From CAWGOF01 sp963824225 (GTDB taxonomy: Bacteria; Acidobacteriota; Polarisedimenticolia; Polarisedimenticolales; Polarisedimenticolaceae), in contig CAWGOF010000003.1 of assembly GCA_963824225.1 (NCBI GenBank), positions 2,976,001 through 3,040,000 of the forward strand: a stretch of DNA of 64,000 bases. The letters are read 5' to 3'. Below, piece by piece: positions 8,278 to 16,869 of this stretch (position 1 is its first letter; each line of letters begins with the position of its first letter). The notes beneath the pieces are model-generated. The model was given only the letters and a program-made list of their open reading frames with translations, had not been told where the DNA came from and searched no databases. The translations under genes were made by a program, and so were the position numbers.

Positions 8278-9573
8278 ATGCCCATCGCCCGAATCGCGCT
8301 CTCGGCCGTGCTCCTGGCCGCCGTCGCACCTGCGCTCGCGGCCGCCGCGCCCGCGCCGGTCCTCGTGCTCCACGGGGCGTCGGTGCTCGATCCTTCGGGG
8401 GAGCGGTGGATCGAGGGACGCGACGTCGTCCTCGAAGGCGGCAGCATCCAGGCGATCGTCGCCCAGGGCGGGCCGGCGATCCCGAGCACCGCGCGGCGCC
8501 TCGACCTCACCGGCCTCCACGTCCTGCCGGGCCTGATCGACCTGCACACGCACCTGCTGCTCCATCCGTACGACGAGACCCCGTGGGACGACCAGGTGCT
8601 CCACGAGTCGCTCGAGCTGCGCACGATTCGCGGCGTCACGGCGGCGCGGCGCACGCTCGATTCCGGGTTCACGACGGTGCGCGATCTAGGCACGGAGGGT
8701 GCGGGCTGGGCCGACGTCGCGCTGCGCGACGCGATCGACGGGGGTCTCGTGCCGGGCCCGCGCGTGCTCGCGAGCACGCGGGCCATCGTGGCCACGGCGA
8801 CCTACGGTCCCGCGGGGTTCGACCCGCGGTGGGACGTGCCGCAGGGAGCCCAGGAGGCCAGCGGCGTTGCAGAGATGAGGCGCGTCGTGCGCGAGCAGAT
8901 CGCGCAGGGCGCCGACTGGGTCAAGGTCTACGCCGACTACAGGCGACGCCGGGGCGCGCCGGCGACGCCGACCTTCTCGCAGGACGAGCTCGACGCGCTG
9001 GTCGACGAGGCGCGATCGGCGGGACGGCCGGTCGCGGCGCACGCGGCGACGGAGGAAGGGATCCGCCGCTCGGTCCGTGCCGGCGTCAAGACGATCGAGC
9101 ACGGGACGGGTGCGAGCGCGGACACGCTGCGCATGATGCGCGAGCGCGGCGTCGTGCTGTGCCCCACGCTCGCCGCGTCGGACGCCGTCGCACGCTACGC
9201 CGGCTGGAACGGCACGGATCCCGTGCCGGACTCGATCCGCGAAGCCCGGGCCATGTTCCGCCGGGCTCTCGATGCGGGAGTCACGATCGCGTGCGGGAGC
9301 GATGCCGGTGTGTTCGATCACGGCGACAACGCGCGCGAGATCGAGCTCATGGTGGCCTACGGCATGGCGGCCGGTGCGGCGCTCCGCTCGGCCACGCTGG
9401 TCGCGGCGCGGGTGCTCGGCGAGGAAGAACGGCTCGGCCGCACCGCCAAGGGCTACGTCGCCGATCTGATCGCCGTGCGCGGCGACCCGCTCCGCGATCC
9501 CGCGGCCCTGCGCGACCCCGTGGTCGTGATCCGTGCCGGCGTCGTCGTGCGCGACGACCGCGGGAGCCGCTGA
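8278..9573 (+). CDS. Secreted metal-dependent amidohydrolase (imidazolonepropionase-like)
   Basis: The 431-residue protein has a signal peptide (residues 1-22) and an amidohydrolase TIM-barrel. Visible metal ligands are HTH in 'GLIDLHTHLLL', the lysine of 'DWVKVYADY', histidines in 'VAAHAATEEG' and 'TIEHGTG', and the aspartate of 'ACGSDAGVFDHG'. This is the pattern of the periplasmic prolidase and Xaa-Arg/Xaa-Pro dipeptidase group within the family. A GGAG site lies upstream. Its stop overlaps the next start (TGATG). Together with the upstream S51 peptidase it suggests dipeptide turnover, by inference. Confidence 0.85.
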   Translation: MPIARIALSAVLLAAVAPALAAAAPAPVLVLHGASVLDPSGERWIEGRDVVLEGGSIQAIVAQGGPAIPSTARRLDLTGLHVLPGLIDLHTHLLLHPYDETPWDDQVLHESLELRTIRGVTAARRTLDSGFTTVRDLGTEGAGWADVALRDAIDGGLVPGPRVLASTRAIVATATYGPAGFDPRWDVPQGAQEASGVAEMRRVVREQIAQGADWVKVYADYRRRRGAPATPTFSQDELDALVDEARSAGRPVAAHAATEEGIRRSVRAGVKTIEHGTGASADTLRMMRERGVVLCPTLAASDAVARYAGWNGTDPVPDSIREARAMFRRALDAGVTIACGSDAGVFDHGDNAREIELMVAYGMAAGAALRSATLVAARVLGEEERLGRTAKGYVADLIAVRGDPLRDPAALRDPVVVIRAGVVVRDDRGSR

Positions 9574-10178
9574 TGCTCGCTCCCCGCGCAGCCGCCGTGC
9601 TCGACTACTGGTTCGGCGATCTCGACCAGACGCCGAAGTACTTCGCGCGCCGGAACACGCTGTGGTTCGGCGGCGACAAGCGGGTCGACGAGCAGGTGCG
9701 GCAGAGCTTCGAGTCCGACCTCGAGGACGCGGTCGCCGGCCGGCTGGGCTCGTGGGACGAGACGCCGAAGGGTACGCTGGCGTTGATCGTGCTCCTCGAC
9801 CAGTTCTCGCTCCAGCTGTACCGCGAGGAGCCCCGGTCCTACGAGCAGGCGGCGCTCGCCGTCCCGATCGCCGAGCGCGCCCTGTCCCGCGGCTGGGACT
9901 GGGCTCTCACGCCGGCCGAGCGCGTGTTCCTGTACCTGCCGTTCGAGCATGCCGAGGACCTCGCACACCAGGACCGCTCGGTCGAGCTGTTCGACTCGCT
10001 GAGCCGCGGCGCACCGCCCGAGCTGCGCGCGGTGATGGCCGACTACCATCACTGGGCCGTGCGGCACCGGCGCGTCGTCGCCCGGTTCGGTCGGTTTCCC
10101 GACCGCAACGAGGTGTTCGGCCGGCCCAGCACGGCCGAAGAGCTGGCGTTCCTCGCGTCGGACGAGGCGCCGTTCTAG
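9573..10178 (+). CDS. DUF924 family protein
   Basis: The 201-residue all-helical protein has the family hallmarks 'VLDYWFGD', 'WFGGDKRVDEQVRQSF', 'LALIVLLDQFS' and 'RVFLYLPFEHAEDLAHQDRSVELF', with a closing 'RFGRFPDRNEVFGR'. DUF924 proteins are cytoplasmic TPR-like proteins with no established biochemical function. The start overlaps the amidohydrolase stop. Confidence 0.9.
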   Translation: MLAPRAAAVLDYWFGDLDQTPKYFARRNTLWFGGDKRVDEQVRQSFESDLEDAVAGRLGSWDETPKGTLALIVLLDQFSLQLYREEPRSYEQAALAVPIAERALSRGWDWALTPAERVFLYLPFEHAEDLAHQDRSVELFDSLSRGAPPELRAVMADYHHWAVRHRRVVARFGRFPDRNEVFGRPSTAEELAFLASDEAPF

Positions 10179-10181
10179 CGC

Positions 10182-10187
10182 TATCAT
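10182..10187 (+). promoter_or_regulatory. -10-like hexamer TATCAT
   Basis: TATCAT lies just after the DUF924 stop and 35 bases before the next start. It could give the 4-TM/patatin genes an internal promoter inside the longer run. Confidence 0.3.
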
Positions 10188-10222
10188 TCGCCGATCGCAC
10201 GATGGGGCCAGGAGGCGAACGG

Positions 10223-10690
10223 ATGGCAGGGGAGGTTCGACGCCTGGTCGAGGTGCGCACCGAGGTCCCGGCCGTGTCGATCGAGGAGCGGCGACTCGCA
10301 CTCGTGCTGCGTATCGGCGGGGCGGTCATGCTCCTCGCCACGCTCGCGATCGTGCTGCCCACGCGCTGGATGGTCGCGGCCCACGCGTGGCTCGGGATGG
10401 GCGAGCTGCCGCGTGTCGGGATCATCGAGTATCTGACGCGCTCGGTGTCCGCGCTCTACGCGCTCCACGGTGGACTGCTGCTCGTGCTGGCCCGGGACGT
10501 GCGGCGCTACACCGGTGTGATCGCCTTCCTCGGCGCAGGAAACCTGGCGCTCGGCATCGTGCTCCTGGCGATCGACCTGCGCGCCGACATGCCGGGCTAC
10601 TGGACGTGGGCCGAGGGTCCGTTCGTCGCCGCGACAGGCGCCGTGCTCCTGGCCCTCGTGCGGCCGGTCCTGCGGTCCGGGCGCTCCTGA
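10223..10690 (+). CDS. Small four-helix membrane protein upstream of the patatin
   Basis: The 155-residue protein has a soluble N-terminal 25 residues followed by four hydrophobic segments (around residues 29-50, 70-92, 97-120 and 128-148). No catalytic motif is seen and I do not recognise a family. The ATG at 10223 is chosen over the in-frame ATG at 10202 because AGGAGG lies seven bases before it. The stop overlaps the patatin start (TGATG), so the two are translationally coupled. Confidence 0.7.
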   Translation: MAGEVRRLVEVRTEVPAVSIEERRLALVLRIGGAVMLLATLAIVLPTRWMVAAHAWLGMGELPRVGIIEYLTRSVSALYALHGGLLLVLARDVRRYTGVIAFLGAGNLALGIVLLAIDLRADMPGYWTWAEGPFVAATGAVLLALVRPVLRSGRS

Positions 10691-11622
10691 TGGCGACCTA
10701 CCGCATCCTGTGCCTCGACGGCGGCGGGATCCGCGGGATCGTCAGCGTCGTCTTGATGCAGCGCCTCGTCGCCGAGCGCAGACTCGCGCGGTGGCTCGAC
10801 GACGTGCGGCTGTGCGCCGGGACGTCGACCGGCGGGCTGATCGCGCTCGGTCTGGCGCACGGGATCGCGCTGTCCGAGCTGCGCGAGCTGTACGAGATTC
10901 GCGGCCGGGCGATCTTCGACGATTCGTGGCTCGACGACCTGCGCGACCTGGGACGGATCGCCGGCGCCGAGTACGACAACGAATGGCTCACGCGCGACCT
11001 CAGGCGCATCTTCGGGCCGACGACGCTCGGCGAGCTGCGCAAGCGCGTGCTGATCCCGGCCTTCGACCTGGACAACGAGGCCAAGCCCGCGTCCCTGCGC
11101 ACGTGGAAGCCGAAGCTGTTCCACAACTTCCCCGGCGAGGACTCGGACGGCGCCGCCCTCGCGTGGAAGGTCGGCCTGTACACCTCGGCCGCGCCGACGT
11201 ACTTCCCGTCGGCCGACGGCTACGTCGACGGCGGCGTCTACGCGAACAACCCGAGCATGTGCGCGCTGACGCAGGCGCTCGATCGCCGGACCCGCGGCCG
11301 GGTCCCCGGGCTCCGCGACATCCGGCTCCTGTCGATCGGAACCGGGAAGTCGCTCGTCTACGTCGAGGGCCGGAAGCACGACTGGGGCTATGCGCGGTGG
11401 GCCAAGCCGCTGGTCAACTTGATGTTCGACGGCGTGTCGGGCGTGGCGGACTTTCAGTGCCGCCAGCTGCTCGGCGCGCGGTACCATCGGCTCGCTCCGG
11501 TGTTTCCGCCGGGAACGAGCCTGCCCCTCGACGCGGTGAAGCGGATCCCCGAGATGGTCGCGTTCGCCGAGAGCGTGGATCTCGGGCCGACCGTCGAGTT
11601 CCTGCGCCGCACCTGGGCTTGA
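10690..11622 (+). CDS. Patatin-like phospholipase
   Basis: The 310-residue protein carries every element of the patatin Ser-Asp dyad. These are the oxyanion loop 'CLDGGGIRG' (residues 8-16), the nucleophile elbow 'GTSTGG' and the catalytic aspartate in 'YVDGGVYANNPS'. It has no signal peptide, so it acts from the cytoplasm on membrane glycerophospholipids. The compact single-domain form resembles CapV/CapE-type effectors of bacterial immunity and stand-alone lipases alike. No cyclic-nucleotide synthase is adjacent. It sits between a four-helix membrane protein (overlap) and a gasdermin-like candidate (nine-base gap), so membrane-directed activity is shared by neighbours. Confidence 0.92.
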   Translation: MATYRILCLDGGGIRGIVSVVLMQRLVAERRLARWLDDVRLCAGTSTGGLIALGLAHGIALSELRELYEIRGRAIFDDSWLDDLRDLGRIAGAEYDNEWLTRDLRRIFGPTTLGELRKRVLIPAFDLDNEAKPASLRTWKPKLFHNFPGEDSDGAALAWKVGLYTSAAPTYFPSADGYVDGGVYANNPSMCALTQALDRRTRGRVPGLRDIRLLSIGTGKSLVYVEGRKHDWGYARWAKPLVNLMFDGVSGVADFQCRQLLGARYHRLAPVFPPGTSLPLDAVKRIPEMVAFAESVDLGPTVEFLRRTWA

Positions 11623-11631
11623 GGAGGGCCG

Positions 11632-12276
11632 ATGGCCGGACTGAAGTTCCCCGCGTTCCTGCGCCGCCACGACCTGCAGCTCCTCGTCGTGGCGACCGAC
11701 GGCATCGGCCCCGGCACCGTGCTGGACAAGAAGAAGCGCGGCTTCCTGCCCCAGGGCCATCTGAGCGAGCTGCTCGACGACCGGCCGACGCGGTTCTGGG
11801 ACGTGGTGCTCAGGCGCGCGAACCTCACCGAGGCGACGATCGAGCGCACCGTCGCGCTGACCGGCAAGTCGAGCCTGGACGAGATGGGGGTCGAGGTCGG
11901 CGGCGGCCTCGAGCGCGCATCGGCGGTGACGTTCGCGATCACGCGGGTCTCGGCCCGCACGTTCGTCACCGGCCGCGGGCGGGCATCGCAGCTCGCGCTC
12001 CTGCCGCTCCTCGACGCGCTGCGCGCGTCGCGCCCGGCGTCGTGGAAGATCCTGCGCCGCAAGTGGGTCGTGCTCGAGACGTACCACGCGAGCGAGGCGA
12101 CGCTCAACTTCTCGACCAGCTCGAACGTCGATCTCGAGGCCCAGGTCGCAGCCCACGGCGGCGCGCGCGTCCGCGGCGGCGGAAAGGTGCGCTGGACGAG
12201 CAAGCGCTCGTTCGCTATCGCGCAGAACAATGCGGTGCCGTTCGCGTTCCGCGGCTTCCGGATCGGCGGAGACTAG
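11632..12276 (+). CDS. Candidate gasdermin-like protein (unproven), next to patatin
   Basis: The 214-residue soluble protein has no signal and no obvious enzyme motif. From memory of bacterial gasdermins, its element order is similar. An N-terminal helix-strand-helix 'FLRRHDLQLLVVATDGIGPGTVL' is followed by a helix 'GHLSELLDD'. Then come a TGK-containing strand with a Gly-rich turn, an 'AVTFAITRVSARTFV' strand, a 'WVVLETYHASEATLNF' strand, a Gly-rich hairpin and the closing 'AVPFAFRGFRI', reminiscent of the FAFQAVRLF end of bacterial gasdermins. The N-terminal cysteine that is palmitoylated in known members is absent and the membrane hairpin looks short. Homology is a hypothesis from pattern only. 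A GGAGGG site precedes the start. Confidence 0.4.
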   Translation: MAGLKFPAFLRRHDLQLLVVATDGIGPGTVLDKKKRGFLPQGHLSELLDDRPTRFWDVVLRRANLTEATIERTVALTGKSSLDEMGVEVGGGLERASAVTFAITRVSARTFVTGRGRASQLALLPLLDALRASRPASWKILRRKWVVLETYHASEATLNFSTSSNVDLEAQVAAHGGARVRGGGKVRWTSKRSFAIAQNNAVPFAFRGFRIGGD

Positions 12277-12282
12277 GGCCCC

Positions 12283-12924
12283 ATGTCCGAGAGCGCCGTC
12301 CCGGTGTATCACGTGCCGCGCGCGCGACCGGCGGGCGAGCTGTCCGATCCGGCGAGCTGGCGCACGATCCCCGCGCTCCCGCCGCTCGAGCGCGCCGACG
12401 GCTCGGGCCCCGCCGAGCACGCGACGCGCGTGCGCGTGTGCCAGGACGGGACCGCGCTCTTCGCGCGGTTCGATTGCACGGACCCCGACGTGTGGGCCAC
12501 GCACACCGCGCGCGACGCCGCGCTGTGGGAGGAAGAGGTCGTCGAGCTGTTCCTCGCGCCGGGTCCGGTCGATCCCCGGCTCTACGCTGAGATCGAGGTC
12601 AATCCGCTGGGCACGGTGTTCGATGCGCTCGTGCGGAACCCGCACGGCGACAGGCGCGACATGGAGGTCGACGCGCGATGGGACTGCCCGGATCTCGTCG
12701 CCGGAGCGACGATCGATCGACCGGCGAGCGGCTGGTCTGCGTGGTTGGAGATCCCGTGGCGCGCCCTGGCATGTCTCGGCCCGCAAGACGGCGTTTGGCG
12801 CGCGAACTTCTACCGCATCGAGCGCCCGCGCGGCGGCCGTGCCGAGTTCAGCTGCTGGTCGCCGACCGGGACCGAGCCCCCGGACTTCCACCGGCCGGCG
12901 CGCTTCGGCCGCCTCGTCCTGTGA
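12283..12924 (+). CDS. Carbohydrate-binding family 9-like (CBM9/DOMON-type) protein
   Basis: The 213-residue beta-sandwich protein shows the family pattern 'VRVCQDGTALFARFDCTDPDVWA', 'ALWEEEVVELFLAPG', 'YAEIEVNPLGTVFDALV', 'GWSAWLEIPWRAL' and the terminal 'WSPTGTEPPDFHRPARFGRLVL'. Related domains bind reducing-end sugars or are found in secreted oxidoreductases. No signal peptide is visible here, which is unusual for a sugar-binding module. It starts six bases after the gasdermin-like gene and overlaps the nuclease-like gene (GTGA). Confidence 0.8.
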   Translation: MSESAVPVYHVPRARPAGELSDPASWRTIPALPPLERADGSGPAEHATRVRVCQDGTALFARFDCTDPDVWATHTARDAALWEEEVVELFLAPGPVDPRLYAEIEVNPLGTVFDALVRNPHGDRRDMEVDARWDCPDLVAGATIDRPASGWSAWLEIPWRALACLGPQDGVWRANFYRIERPRGGRAEFSCWSPTGTEPPDFHRPARFGRLVL

Positions 12925-13514
12925 TCCCCGCTCTCACACTCGCGCTGGCGCTCGCGAGCGGCGCGAGCGGAGCGGACGCCGCAGCCGGCGTGCCGCTCGT
13001 CCACGTCCGCGGGCCGTCGATCGAGGTCGAGGCGCGCCTGTGCGAGCGCCCGGATCACAAGTTTGGCGTCGTCGACGGCGACACCCTCGACGTCGTCGTC
13101 ACCCGACTCGTCGACGGTCGGCACGACGAGGCGACCTGCGCAGCCTGCGCTGCGCTCCAGCGGCAAGACCGCAAGGTCCACGGCGACACGCAGCTCCGTC
13201 TGGGCGGCGGCTTCAACGCGCCCGAATGGGACGAACCCGGCGGACGCGAGACGCGGGCGCTCCTGCGCGCCCTCCTCGGGCCAGGCTCGACCCTGTACCT
13301 CGACGTCGACGACGGCGCCCGAGGCTGCCCCGAGCACAAGCACCCGGGGCGCGATCCCCACTGCCGGCTCCTGGCCAAGGTGTACGTGCGCGACGGCGAG
13401 ACCTACGTCGACGTCCACGCGACGCTCGTCGCCTGGGGCCAGGCGCGCTTTCCGCAGCACGACTGGCTGCGCTATGCACGCAAGCCGAGCGAGTTCGGAT
13501 CGCCGAAGCCCTAG
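12921..13514 (+). CDS. Secreted thermonuclease-like (SNase) protein
   Basis: The 197-residue protein begins at GTG with a signal peptide (IPALTLALALASGASG). The Staphylococcal-nuclease OB-fold is recognised by 'VVDGDTLDVVVTRL', 'LRLGGGFNAPEWDEPGGRE', 'ALLRALLGPGSTLYLDVD' and 'HATLVAWGQARF'. A cysteine cluster (CAACAAL, GCPEHKHPG, PHCR) is inserted, perhaps for a disulfide or metal. The usual RLxGxDAPE is altered to RLGGGFNAPE, so catalysis is not certain. Its stop shares a palindromic CTAG with the convergent small gene. Confidence 0.75.
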   Translation: MIPALTLALALASGASGADAAAGVPLVHVRGPSIEVEARLCERPDHKFGVVDGDTLDVVVTRLVDGRHDEATCAACAALQRQDRKVHGDTQLRLGGGFNAPEWDEPGGRETRALLRALLGPGSTLYLDVDDGARGCPEHKHPGRDPHCRLLAKVYVRDGETYVDVHATLVAWGQARFPQHDWLRYARKPSEFGSPKP

Positions 13515-13699
13515 TTCGGCCGGCTCCCCGACGCGAGCTTGAGGAACCTCTGCCGCGCCACGATCCTGCGTCGCCACTCGTCCGCCATCTGACGGCTCAT
13601 CGTGCCGTACCGCTCGCACGCGTCCACGAACCGCAGCGCTTCGCGGATCTCCTGAGGCGTCATCGTGGTCAGCGTGGCCTCGATGCGGGCGGTGTTCAT
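13511..13699 (-). CDS. Small helical protein, unknown function
   Basis: The 62-residue ORF reads as a compact helical protein (TPQEIREALRFVDACERYG, then MADEWRRRIVARQRFL). No family is recognised. The start at 13699 is supported by TACACT eight bases upstream, the same leaderless geometry as many genes in this window. Its stop and that of the convergent nuclease gene are the two strands of one CTAG. Confidence 0.55.
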   Translation of the reverse strand: MNTARIEATLTTMTPQEIREALRFVDACERYGTMSRQMADEWRRRIVARQRFLKLASGSRPN

Positions 13700-13707
13700 C
13701 GGACGGG

Positions 13708-13713
13708 AGTGTA
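13708..13713 (-). promoter_or_regulatory. -10-like hexamer TACACT for the small helical gene
   Basis: TACACT ends eight bases before the ATG at 13699 with no Shine-Dalgarno sequence. Confidence 0.4.
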
Positions 13714-13813
13714 CGGCGGGCCAGCGGGTGCCGAGGCAAGTTGGGTTGCGGGGTGGGAACATGCCGGGTTGCCGGCCGGGAATGGCCGGGCCAGAATCCT
13801 GATCCGGGGGACG

Positions 13814-16096
13814 ATGCGGATGCGAAGCGCGGTCGTTCTGGTATTGAGCCTGGCGCCGGTCGTTCTCGGGGCAGCATCTGCACCGGCGGGGAAGCTCGAC
13901 CCGTTCTTGAGGAAGCTAGCCACCGCGCGACAGGAGACGGCGGCCCCATCCCGGCCGCCGTTCCTGCAGGTGCGCCAGCACGGCCAGCGCACGCTCGTGG
14001 ACGTCAAGGGCCGGCTCGCGGCCGGCACCGAGGGCGGGATCCCGCTGCGGGCCGCGCTCGCGCGGTTCGGCGCGGAGCTCCGCGGCCGCGTGGGCGACAT
14101 CGTCTCCCTGCGGGTTCCGGTCGAGTCGCTGGCCGCGGTCGCCGCGTTGCCGGAGCTGCGCTGGCTGAAGGCCTCACGCCGCTACTCGATCACGAACGAG
14201 CTGAGCACGGGCGCGAGTCACACGGCCTCGGACCAGGCGAACCTCGAGTTCGGCGACGGCGCGAACGTGATCGTCGCGGTCGTGGACACGGGTGTCGACT
14301 GGACGAACCCCGACTTTCGCAACGCCGACGGCTCGACGCGCCTGCTCGGCATCTGGGACCAAACGCTCACGGACCCGCTGCACCCGCCGCCTCCCGGCCT
14401 CGCTTTCGGCGCGTTCTACTCGCGCGAGGACATCGACGCCGCGCTCGATACGGCGGGGACGCTTCTGACGCACGACGTCCACGGCCATGGAACGCACGTC
14501 CTGGGCACGGCGGCGGGCAACGGCAGATCGACGGGTAACGGAATAGCCGAGGGGACGTTCGCCGGTGTCGCTCCCGAGGCGGACCTGCTCGCGGTGAGGG
14601 TGTTCGCCGGACCGGACGCGACGTTCTGCGACGACTGCGACCTGGTCGCGGCCGTCGAGTTCATCGCCGGTGTGGCCACGGCCGAGGGAAAACCGTGGGT
14701 CGGCAACATGAGCCTTGGGGACTCGATCGGCGGCGCGCACGACGGGACATCGGCGGATGAGCTGGCGATCGACGCGGCGGTCGGGCCCGGTCGACCGGGC
14801 GCCCAGCTCGCGGTGTCGGCGGGAAACGAGGGCCGGAGCACGCGCCACTTCCACTGGCAGGGAACGCTCGGCGCCGGACAGACGCTGACGAATACCTTCG
14901 TCCTTCCGCCGACGCAGCCAGCGGCGGAGGCGGACAACGACTTCGTGTGGCTCGACCTGTGGTACGAGGGCGTCGATGCCGTCCGCATGGAGGTCGTCAC
15001 GCCCGGCGGCACCGTCGTCGATGCGGAGCGCGGCGCGAGCTCGGGGATCGTGTGCACACCCGACGGCGCCGTTGAGGTCGATGCGACGAACGCACCCGAT
15101 CCGGAGAACGGCGACAACCAGGTGTTCGTGCAGATCTGGGATGCACCGGACTGCGTGCCGGTCGTCGAGCCGGCCTCGGGGACGTGGACCCTGCGCATCG
15201 TCGTGGCTTCCGTGGGGGCAGGAGGTGGGCCGTTCGACCTGTGGAACGCGGCGACCGCGCGCGGTCTCGCGTGGGTCGACCTGTCGACGTTCGACCTGTC
15301 GAAGAGCGTCGCGATCCCGGCGACGTGCCGGCACTGCCTGACCGCCGGCTCCTACGTCGACAAGAGCCAGTGGTTGAACAACGCGAATCCGCAGACGACG
15401 ACGACGGCGGCCATCTCGGCGAGCGTGGGCGCGCGCTCGGCGTTCTCTTCGGTCGGCCCCACGCGTGACGGCCGGATCAAGCCGGACATCGTGGCGCCGG
15501 GCGAGTTCGTCGGATCGACGATCTCGAGCTTCGACGCCACGCCGCCATCGTCGACGTTCCAGGAGCGCGACGGCCGGCACCACAACATCCGCGGGACCAG
15601 CATGGCGGCACCTCATGTGGCGGGAGCCGCGGCGCTGCTGCTGGGGGTCAACGCGACGCTCGACGGCGCGCAGCTACGCTCTGCGATGCAGCGGTCGGCT
15701 CGCACGGACGCGTTCACCGGCGCCGTCCCGAACGTCTCGTACGGATACGGCAAGCTTCGCGCGCTCGAGGGTGGCTACGAGGCGGCCACGCAGGTGACAG
15801 ACCTCCGGGGCTTGCCGGGCGGCGGCCTCGCCGGAACCCCGAACCCACGAGTCGCCTCGTACAACGTGTATCGGGGCTCCCTCTCGGGCCTACCCGCTGG
15901 CAACTATGGAACGTGCTTCCTGGCCGGGCTTCCGTCGCCCGCATTCAGCGACGGCGCGACGCCGGCGAGCGGTCAGGCGTTCACGTACCTCGTCGCCGGT
16001 GTCTATGTCGACCCGGTCGGTGGAGGAACCGTCGAGGGCAGCCTGGGAACGGACAGCCTCGGCCGCGAGCGCCCGAACGTCTCGCCCTGCCCGTGA
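13814..16096 (+). CDS. Secreted subtilisin-family serine protease (S8)
   Basis: The 760-residue protein has a signal peptide (residues 1-20), a propeptide of about 110 residues ending near 'LRWLKASRRYSI', and the S8 triad. Asp is in 'VAVVDTGVDWTN', His in 'DVHGHGTHVLGTAAG' and Ser in 'GTSMAAPHVAGAAALL'. The oxyanion Asn region is 'VGNMSLGDS'. A roughly 150-residue insert with several cysteines separates the oxyanion Asn from the Ser block. It probably forms a beta-sandwich. A short C-terminal beta domain follows the catalytic core. It probably digests proteins extracellularly. Confidence 0.92.
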   Translation: MRMRSAVVLVLSLAPVVLGAASAPAGKLDPFLRKLATARQETAAPSRPPFLQVRQHGQRTLVDVKGRLAAGTEGGIPLRAALARFGAELRGRVGDIVSLRVPVESLAAVAALPELRWLKASRRYSITNELSTGASHTASDQANLEFGDGANVIVAVVDTGVDWTNPDFRNADGSTRLLGIWDQTLTDPLHPPPPGLAFGAFYSREDIDAALDTAGTLLTHDVHGHGTHVLGTAAGNGRSTGNGIAEGTFAGVAPEADLLAVRVFAGPDATFCDDCDLVAAVEFIAGVATAEGKPWVGNMSLGDSIGGAHDGTSADELAIDAAVGPGRPGAQLAVSAGNEGRSTRHFHWQGTLGAGQTLTNTFVLPPTQPAAEADNDFVWLDLWYEGVDAVRMEVVTPGGTVVDAERGASSGIVCTPDGAVEVDATNAPDPENGDNQVFVQIWDAPDCVPVVEPASGTWTLRIVVASVGAGGGPFDLWNAATARGLAWVDLSTFDLSKSVAIPATCRHCLTAGSYVDKSQWLNNANPQTTTTAAISASVGARSAFSSVGPTRDGRIKPDIVAPGEFVGSTISSFDATPPSSTFQERDGRHHNIRGTSMAAPHVAGAAALLLGVNATLDGAQLRSAMQRSARTDAFTGAVPNVSYGYGKLRALEGGYEAATQVTDLRGLPGGGLAGTPNPRVASYNVYRGSLSGLPAGNYGTCFLAGLPSPAFSDGATPASGQAFTYLVAGVYVDPVGGGTVEGSLGTDSLGRERPNVSPCP

Positions 16097-16105
16097 TCCG
16101 GCGGG

Positions 16106-16675
16106 CTAGTGGATCGAGATCGGCACGATCACGGGACGCAGGATGTAGTGATGCTGGCCCGGCGTCTCGTTGACGTGCACCGAGAGCGCGGCGTCGAAGT
16201 CGAGCGTGATCTCGGCCGTGTCGCCGCCTGCGAGCGTGAACGGAACCAGGACATCGACCTTGCCCGACGGAACGAAGATCGGCTCGACGATCGACAGGGC
16301 TGCGTCGTCGGGGTCGGGCCGCACGAGCTCGGCCGAGGCGATCTGCAGGCGGATCTTCGCGAACTCCGCCGGGGCCGAGTCGATCGTCGCGACGACGATC
16401 GACTCGCCGTTCTGGAAGTCGAGCAGGTTCAGCGTCAACCCTTCTCCGGCCACGACGCCCGGGCGCTCCATCTCGGTCCCGTCCTCCGGCGCGTCGACCG
16501 GAAACAGCTCGATCGAATCGATCGTCACGTTCACGGCGGTGACGTTCGACAGGTCGATCGGTGCGTCGGTGAGCCGCACTTGGACCTGGCCGGAACTCGG
16601 CGCGGTCGGGTCGGAGCACCCGAGGACGCAGGCGAGCGCAACGAACGCCAAGAGGAGAATCCCAGTTCGATTCAT
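16106..16675 (-). CDS. DUF4382 lipoprotein
   Basis: The 189-residue protein has a lipoprotein signal with a cysteine at residue 20 (ACVLGC-SD). It is followed by the DUF4382 pattern 'VQVRLTDAPIDLSNVTAVNVTI', 'GLTLNLLDFQNG' and 'AKIRLQIASAEL', and ends with 'VHVNETPGQHHYILRPVI'. DUF4382 proteins are surface or periplasmic beta-sandwich lipoproteins of unknown role, sometimes beside secreted proteases as here. It is convergent with the subtilase gene. The 194 bases upstream of it hold no gene I can support. Confidence 0.85.
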   Translation of the reverse strand: MNRTGILLLAFVALACVLGCSDPTAPSSGQVQVRLTDAPIDLSNVTAVNVTIDSIELFPVDAPEDGTEMERPGVVAGEGLTLNLLDFQNGESIVVATIDSAPAEFAKIRLQIASAELVRPDPDDAALSIVEPIFVPSGKVDVLVPFTLAGGDTAEITLDFDAALSVHVNETPGQHHYILRPVIVPISIH

Positions 16676-16869
16676 TGCACGAACCCCCGATCGCCCCGCC
16701 CTGGGGCTCGACCCTGAGAGAAGCGAACCGTGTGCCATCAAGCACGTTACAGCGGAACCGCGATCGGCGCTGCGACGTGCGGATGTTGCGTGTGCGCCCG
16801 TCCACGCAGGCGTAACCCTTTGCCACACGGTATTCGGCAAATCCCGGGTGCCGGCTTCGGGTGTATCCC

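Noticed and set aside
10690..11622. CBASS system built on the patatin
   Set aside because: No CD-NTase, cap2/cap3 or other signalling gene lies nearby. The catalytic resemblance to CapV alone does not support the call.
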